NCBI GenBank assembly: GCA_002779045.1
Contig: PEXO01000032.1
Span: 1-7,534 of the forward strand
Length of the DNA: 7,534 bases
From: Elusimicrobia bacterium CG08_land_8_20_14_0_20_59_10
GTDB lineage: Bacteria; Elusimicrobiota; Elusimicrobia; Elusimicrobiales; UBA9959
Direction: 5' to 3'
Shown: piece after piece, positions 4,581-7,534 of the stretch
How positions within the stretch are numbered: the first letter of the stretch is position 1
How the letters are laid out: the number at the start of each line of letters is the position of its first letter
Position numbers and translations under genes: made by a program
The notes under the pieces: generated by a model
Database searches by the model: none
The model's input: the letters and a program-made list of their open reading frames with translations, nothing else
What the model was told of the DNA's origin: nothing

Positions 4581-6326
4581 ATGTTCTGGTTTAAACTCAA
4601 GATATTTTTTAAAAGATACTGGCTCGGTCTCGTTATAACGGCTGTGGTGATGGTGGCCGTTATCTTCCCTATCTGGTACCTGGCCGGGGTTGAGGAAAAT
4701 ACCCGCCGTTACATTATAAGCATGAACGTGGCGAGCATGCCCTGGATGGTGCTTAATACCGTTATTTTCGTGGGTTTTCTTTACCTTATGCAGCGGGGCG
4801 GGTTCAGCGCCTTTAAGAAGAGCAAAGTGGACGCCAGGCTGGTCAATATCCGGTTCTCGGACATAGTGGGGCTTGAGGAGGCCAAGCGGGAGGCCTGGGA
4901 GGTGGTGCAGCTTATTAAGGACCGCACCCGCGTTAAAGCCATAGGCGGCAAGATCCTAAAGGGCGCGCTGCTGGTGGGGCCGCCGGGCTGCGGCAAAACG
5001 CTGTTGGCCAAGGCCGTGGCCACCGAGGCGGGAGTGCCGTTCCTGTCGGTGGCGGGCTCGGAGTTCGTGGAGGTGTTTGTGGGTGTGGGCGCCAGCCGCG
5101 TGCGCAAACTTTTCAAGCAGGCCGCGGAATACGCCAAGGCCCACGGCGCCTGCATAATATTCATAGATGAAATAGAGGTTATAGGGCGCCGCCGCATCCT
5201 TCACGACGCTTTCGGTGGCGGCTCGGAGACCAACAGTACCCAGAACCAGCTGCTGGTGGAGATGGACGGCCTTTCCGGAGAGGAGGCTAATATCATCGTT
5301 TTTGGCGCCACTAATGCCCTTGAGGAGATGCTTGACGAGGCCCTGCTGCGGCCCGGCCGCTTCGACCGCAAGATCTTCGTGGGCAAGCCCAACCTGACGG
5401 AGCGGGAGCAAATATTCGGCTATTACCTGGGCAAGGTGAACTATGACAGATCTATAGACCTGGGGCGCCTGGCGCGCAAGGCCGTGGGAAATTCCCCTGC
5501 CGACATAGAGAACGTGGTAAAGGAGTCCGCCCTCATAGCGGTGCGCAATTCTTCGGACAAGATCACCTACAAGGACATCAGTTCCGCCATAGAGCGCATA
5601 GAACTGGGCGTGGCGCACCGGCTTATTATGACGCCCAAAGAGCGCGCGCGCATAGCCTGCCACGAGGCCGGGCACCTGGTCGCCATCTACCTGTCCCATC
5701 CCACCGACGACGTGTTCAAGGCCTCCATACTGCACAGGGGCGGGGCGCTGGGCGTGGTGCATCATATGCCTATAGAGGAGATCCACGCCCCCGACAAGGA
5801 AAGCTTCGTCGGCTGGCTGAGGGCTTCCCTGGGGGGGTATGCCGCGGAGAGGATAAAATACGGGATAACCTCTTCCGGGGTGGGTTCTGATTTTTCCACC
5901 GCCGCCGTTATGGCGCACCGCATGGTCTGGGGCCTGGGCATGGGTAAGAGCGGTTTTATAGGGAATTACTCGGCCATAAACAAGAACGAGCGTTCAACAG
6001 CCATTACGGATATGCTGGAGCGGGAGACCCAGGAGCTTCTGCGCGAACAGTTGGTGGAAGTGGAGAAACTGCTGCGGGAGAACTGGCCGATAGTGGAGCG
6101 GTTTACCGCGGAACTGCTTAAGCGGGAAGAGCTGGATTACGACGAAATAGCGGCTATCTTCGCAGAGTTCGGCAAGCCCGCCCGCATGCTGCACGGTGTT
6201 TCCCCGAACGAACCGGCCTCCGAGCCTGTCCCGTGGGCGCAGACCCCGGTACCAGGCCCCGGGGTCAGAACCCAGGCCCATGCGAACAAGCCGGTGTCAG
6301 AGCCGGTGTCAGGCACTGGTGCCTGA
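4581..6326 (+). CDS. FtsH-family membrane AAA+ zinc metalloprotease with reduced periplasmic loop
   Basis: FtsH proteases use ATP to extract and degrade membrane and short-lived soluble proteins. This 581-residue member has two membrane helices (about 13-35 and 53-71), an AAA+ domain with Walker A GPPGCGKT (133-140), pore motif FVGVG (166-170), Walker B IIFIDE (192-197), sensor Asn245 and arginine fingers in RPGRFDR (257-263). The protease domain has HEAGH (His361, Glu362, His365) and the third zinc ligand Asp437 in VGSDFSTAA. All catalytic residues are present, so it should be active. Unusual points: the loop between helices is about 17 residues against roughly 70 in E. coli FtsH, Walker A has Cys137 instead of the usual Thr, and a Pro-rich tail (about 541-581) runs into repeat sequence. 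The start has no RBS. It is in the same frame as the TadE-like gene, 48 bp downstream, and may be cotranscribed, suggesting turnover of pilus proteins. It is probably a specialised paralogue rather than the housekeeping copy. Confidence 0.92.
   Translation: MFWFKLKIFFKRYWLGLVITAVVMVAVIFPIWYLAGVEENTRRYIISMNVASMPWMVLNTVIFVGFLYLMQRGGFSAFKKSKVDARLVNIRFSDIVGLEEAKREAWEVVQLIKDRTRVKAIGGKILKGALLVGPPGCGKTLLAKAVATEAGVPFLSVAGSEFVEVFVGVGASRVRKLFKQAAEYAKAHGACIIFIDEIEVIGRRRILHDAFGGGSETNSTQNQLLVEMDGLSGEEANIIVFGATNALEEMLDEALLRPGRFDRKIFVGKPNLTEREQIFGYYLGKVNYDRSIDLGRLARKAVGNSPADIENVVKESALIAVRNSSDKITYKDISSAIERIELGVAHRLIMTPKERARIACHEAGHLVAIYLSHPTDDVFKASILHRGGALGVVHHMPIEEIHAPDKESFVGWLRASLGGYAAERIKYGITSSGVGSDFSTAAVMAHRMVWGLGMGKSGFIGNYSAINKNERSTAITDMLERETQELLREQLVEVEKLLRENWPIVERFTAELLKREELDYDEIAAIFAEFGKPARMLHGVSPNEPASEPVPWAQTPVPGPGVRTQAHANKPVSEPVSGTGA
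6242..6266 (+). repeat. GC-rich hairpin inside the protease tail codons
   Basis: GACCCCGG (6242-6249) pairs with CCGGGGTC (6259-6266) around a 9-nt loop. It underlies the Pro-rich tail of the FtsH-like protein and is the first of several repeat structures packed into the end of this gene. Confidence 0.5.
6289..6312 (+). repeat. Tandem 12-bp duplication at the end of the protease gene
   Basis: AGCCGGTGTCAG occurs twice back to back (6289-6300 and 6301-6312). It encodes the repeated residues KPVSEPVS near the C-terminus, and its second copy overlaps the palindrome at 6305-6330. Confidence 0.88.
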
Positions 6327-6330
6327 CACC
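6305..6330 (+). repeat. 26-bp perfect palindrome containing the protease stop codon
   Basis: GGTGTCAGGCAC (6305-6316) and GTGCCTGACACC (6319-6330) are perfect 12-bp inverted arms around TG. The TGA stop of the FtsH-like gene (6324-6326) lies in the right arm, so the last codons come from the palindrome. It resembles REP-like dispersed palindromes. It could act as a transcription end signal or 3' stabiliser, but no T tract follows (AAAACTACCC), so a classic intrinsic terminator is unlikely. Confidence 0.85.
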
Positions 6331-6341
6331 AAAACTACCCC

Positions 6342-6370
6342 TTGATAAAAGGCGGTTCCTCTGCTATAAC
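6342..6370 (+). promoter_or_regulatory. Sigma70-like promoter with extended -10 box
   Basis: TTGATA (6342-6347) and TATAAC (6365-6370) are 17 nt apart, and TGC just before the -10 box gives an extended -10 motif. Transcription should begin near 6377. This indicates that the following membrane-protein gene forms its own transcription unit, separate from the pilus-protease operon. Confidence 0.7.
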
Positions 6371-6376
6371 ATTAAG

Positions 6377-6471
6377 GTAGTTGTTTGTATTGGCCGCGGA
6401 GATGGCGGAAAGCCAGTCTTTGGACCAAAGTGGTTTATCATTTTACATGACAGGCGGCGGGAGGCCATTTT
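6377..6471 (+). promoter_or_regulatory. Structured leader of about 95 nt before the last gene
   Basis: The predicted 5' leader holds two small hairpins: TGGC (6403-6406) with GCCA (6412-6415) around GGAAA, and the symmetric CTTTGGACCAAAG (6418-6430). It ends in a strong RBS, GGGAGG (6459-6464), 7 nt before ATG 6472. I could not match it to a known riboswitch or RNA leader, so only its extent and hairpins are claimed. Confidence 0.35.
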
Positions 6472-7534
6472 ATGGAGAACGAAGAAGACAAGGACGGGGC
6501 CGGAGCCCTTTGCGAAAGACACAATAAGCGCGTTCTCTACCGGCTGCTGCCTTTTCTGTTCATCCTATTATTCCTTGTAGCGGGGGGGTATTTCGCCCTT
6601 AACACCATGCGGCAGTCGGCGCATGAGCTGGGCGGCGGCTCGGAATATAAAAAGCTTTCCGCCAACCATGCCATATACGAGGGCAACGCTGCTTTGCCCA
6701 AAGAGAGCAACTATTTCTCTTCGAGCGAGTCTCTTTCCTCCGCGCAGGACGGGGATCCTGCCGTTGACCGGATGAAGCTTAGTGCCAGGCCGGGTATGGA
6801 GGCGGACGGTTCCGCTCCGGTCTTTTCGAACGCCGCCGAAGGCGGCAGCGGGGAGTATTTCGCCGGGGCACAGGGAGCGGGGCCGGCGCCGCAGTCCGCA
6901 CCGACCCGGACAGCGATGGCTTCCAGAATGCAGGTTAAAAGCTCTTCTTTCAGGTCCTCCGGCGGGTCTGCCGCCAAGTCCGTGACCCTGGCGCAGCCCG
7001 CGGCTTTCCAGGGCGGCGGTCCCAGGGCCGGCACAGCCGCCGTGCAGCGTGAGGTGCAGGGTGCGGCGCCCAAAAAGGGCGGCGGCGCAGGAGTGATAGA
7101 CTCGCTCAAGGGCGCTTTCCGCGCGTCGATTTACGGGGCGCGCATCGCCTCGCAGGACTCCGCCAAGAGCTGGATAGCCCAGACCTTTGACGCCACGCCG
7201 GAGCCCAGGGACACGATACAGTACGAGGATAAGGTTAAGGCGAGCCTGGACGTGGTCAACCCCAACTCTATTCCCAAATTCCTGCGCGACCAGGAAGTAA
7301 GCGTATCCGCGGCTGGTACGCTTACCGCCTCCAAGGTTTCCAACCCCGCGCTGGTCAAGGACAAGGAGGAGGAGGAGGACAGCGGCGCCGCGGATGCCGC
7401 GAAGAGCGTTTTTTCCGGGGCGTTCAACTCCATGTTCTCGGGTTTCGACCTTACCGGTTCCGAAAGCGCGCCCGCGACCGCGCCGGAGACCAGGGAGGAG
7501 ACGCCGCCCGACGGTTCCGGCGGGGACGGCCTGT
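6472..7534 (+). CDS. Single-pass membrane protein with long low-complexity periplasmic region (3' end cut off)
   Basis: The frame is open for 354 codons from ATG 6472 to the window edge with no stop, and ATG has a strong RBS and is the first one after an in-frame TGA (6448-6450). The protein has a short charged cytoplasmic N-terminus (about 1-22), one membrane helix (about 23-44, LYRLLPFLFILLFLVAGGYF), and a long region rich in Ser, Ala, Gly and Pro. Positive charges before the helix suggest an N-in, C-out orientation. A somewhat better-ordered part, about 205-275, contains GVIDSLKGAFRASIYGARIA and later IPKFLRDQEVSVSAAG. A run of four Glu occurs near residue 304. I do not recognise a family. 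No catalytic motif is visible, and a surface, scaffold or envelope-spanning role is only a guess. It has its own promoter, so a link to the pilus genes rests on position alone. Confidence 0.8.
   Translation, partial: MENEEDKDGAGALCERHNKRVLYRLLPFLFILLFLVAGGYFALNTMRQSAHELGGGSEYKKLSANHAIYEGNAALPKESNYFSSSESLSSAQDGDPAVDRMKLSARPGMEADGSAPVFSNAAEGGSGEYFAGAQGAGPAPQSAPTRTAMASRMQVKSSSFRSSGGSAAKSVTLAQPAAFQGGGPRAGTAAVQREVQGAAPKKGGGAGVIDSLKGAFRASIYGARIASQDSAKSWIAQTFDATPEPRDTIQYEDKVKASLDVVNPNSIPKFLRDQEVSVSAAGTLTASKVSNPALVKDKEEEEDSGAADAAKSVFSGAFNSMFSGFDLTGSESAPATAPETREETPPDGSGGDGL

Noticed and set aside
4956..5918. A 320-codon - strand open frame opposite the protease gene.
   Set aside because: It lies wholly opposite the conserved AAA+ and zinc protease motifs, so it is a shadow frame.
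6377..6471. A cyclic-di-GMP (GEMM) or other known riboswitch in the leader of the last gene.
   Set aside because: Small hairpins with a GGAAA loop drew attention, but the conserved core sequences of known classes could not be placed.
6402..6527. A possible 41-codon leader peptide before the last membrane-protein gene.
   Set aside because: The putative RBS (GGAG, 6398-6401) touches the ATG, the product becomes Arg-rich where it overlaps the next gene, and no attenuator structure was evident.
7131..7433. A 100-codon - strand open frame near the right edge.
   Set aside because: It is opposite the long uninterrupted + strand frame that begins with a good promoter, RBS and membrane helix.

Overview
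This window looks like a chromosomal segment from a GC-rich Gram-negative-type bacterium. It has Shine-Dalgarno sites, sigma70-like promoters, frequent ATA isoleucine codons, class III (G|Q) prepilin-like proteins, and short repeats scattered through gene boundaries. The combination would fit Elusimicrobiota or a similar uncultured lineage, but that is a weak inference; no rRNA or other phylogenetic marker is present. All convincing genes are on the + strand.

Layout: (1) bases 2-196 are the 3' end of an unrecognised gene, followed by a GC-rich hairpin and a promoter. (2) Bases 301-2250 hold a two-component module: a soluble REC-histidine kinase (389 aa) and a NarL/FixJ-type response regulator (224 aa). 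An array of seven 7-bp repeats separates them, and a strong hairpin at 2269-2304 closes the unit. (3) A good promoter at 2336-2364 begins a pilus-like operon: a small Flp-type pilin (2436-2669), a TadG-like protein (2722-3900), a TadE-like protein (3948-4532) and a membrane AAA+ zinc protease of the FtsH family (4581-6326). The protease keeps its catalytic motifs but has almost no periplasmic domain. Its last codons and stop lie in a 26-bp palindrome. (4) A new promoter with an extended -10 box (6342-6370) and a leader of about 95 nt precede an open-ended gene (6472 to the window end) for a single-pass membrane protein with a long low-complexity extracytoplasmic region.

Likely working unit: the pilin, TadE-like and TadG-like proteins would be inserted in the inner membrane and at least two of them processed by a prepilin peptidase. 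The FtsH-like protease, next in line on the same strand, could control the quality or turnover of these membrane proteins. The two-component pair just upstream could control the operon. No TadA, TadB/C, secretin or prepilin peptidase gene is inside the window.

The strongest unexplained signal is a class of 7-bp-period repeats. One array lies between kinase and regulator. A second fills almost the whole 5' leader of the pilin transcript. A third, roughly complementary to the second, lies inside the pilin leader-peptide codons. Because 7 is not a multiple of 3, gain or loss of one unit in the third array would shift the pilin reading frame, and pairing of the second and third arrays in RNA would enclose the pilin start codon.
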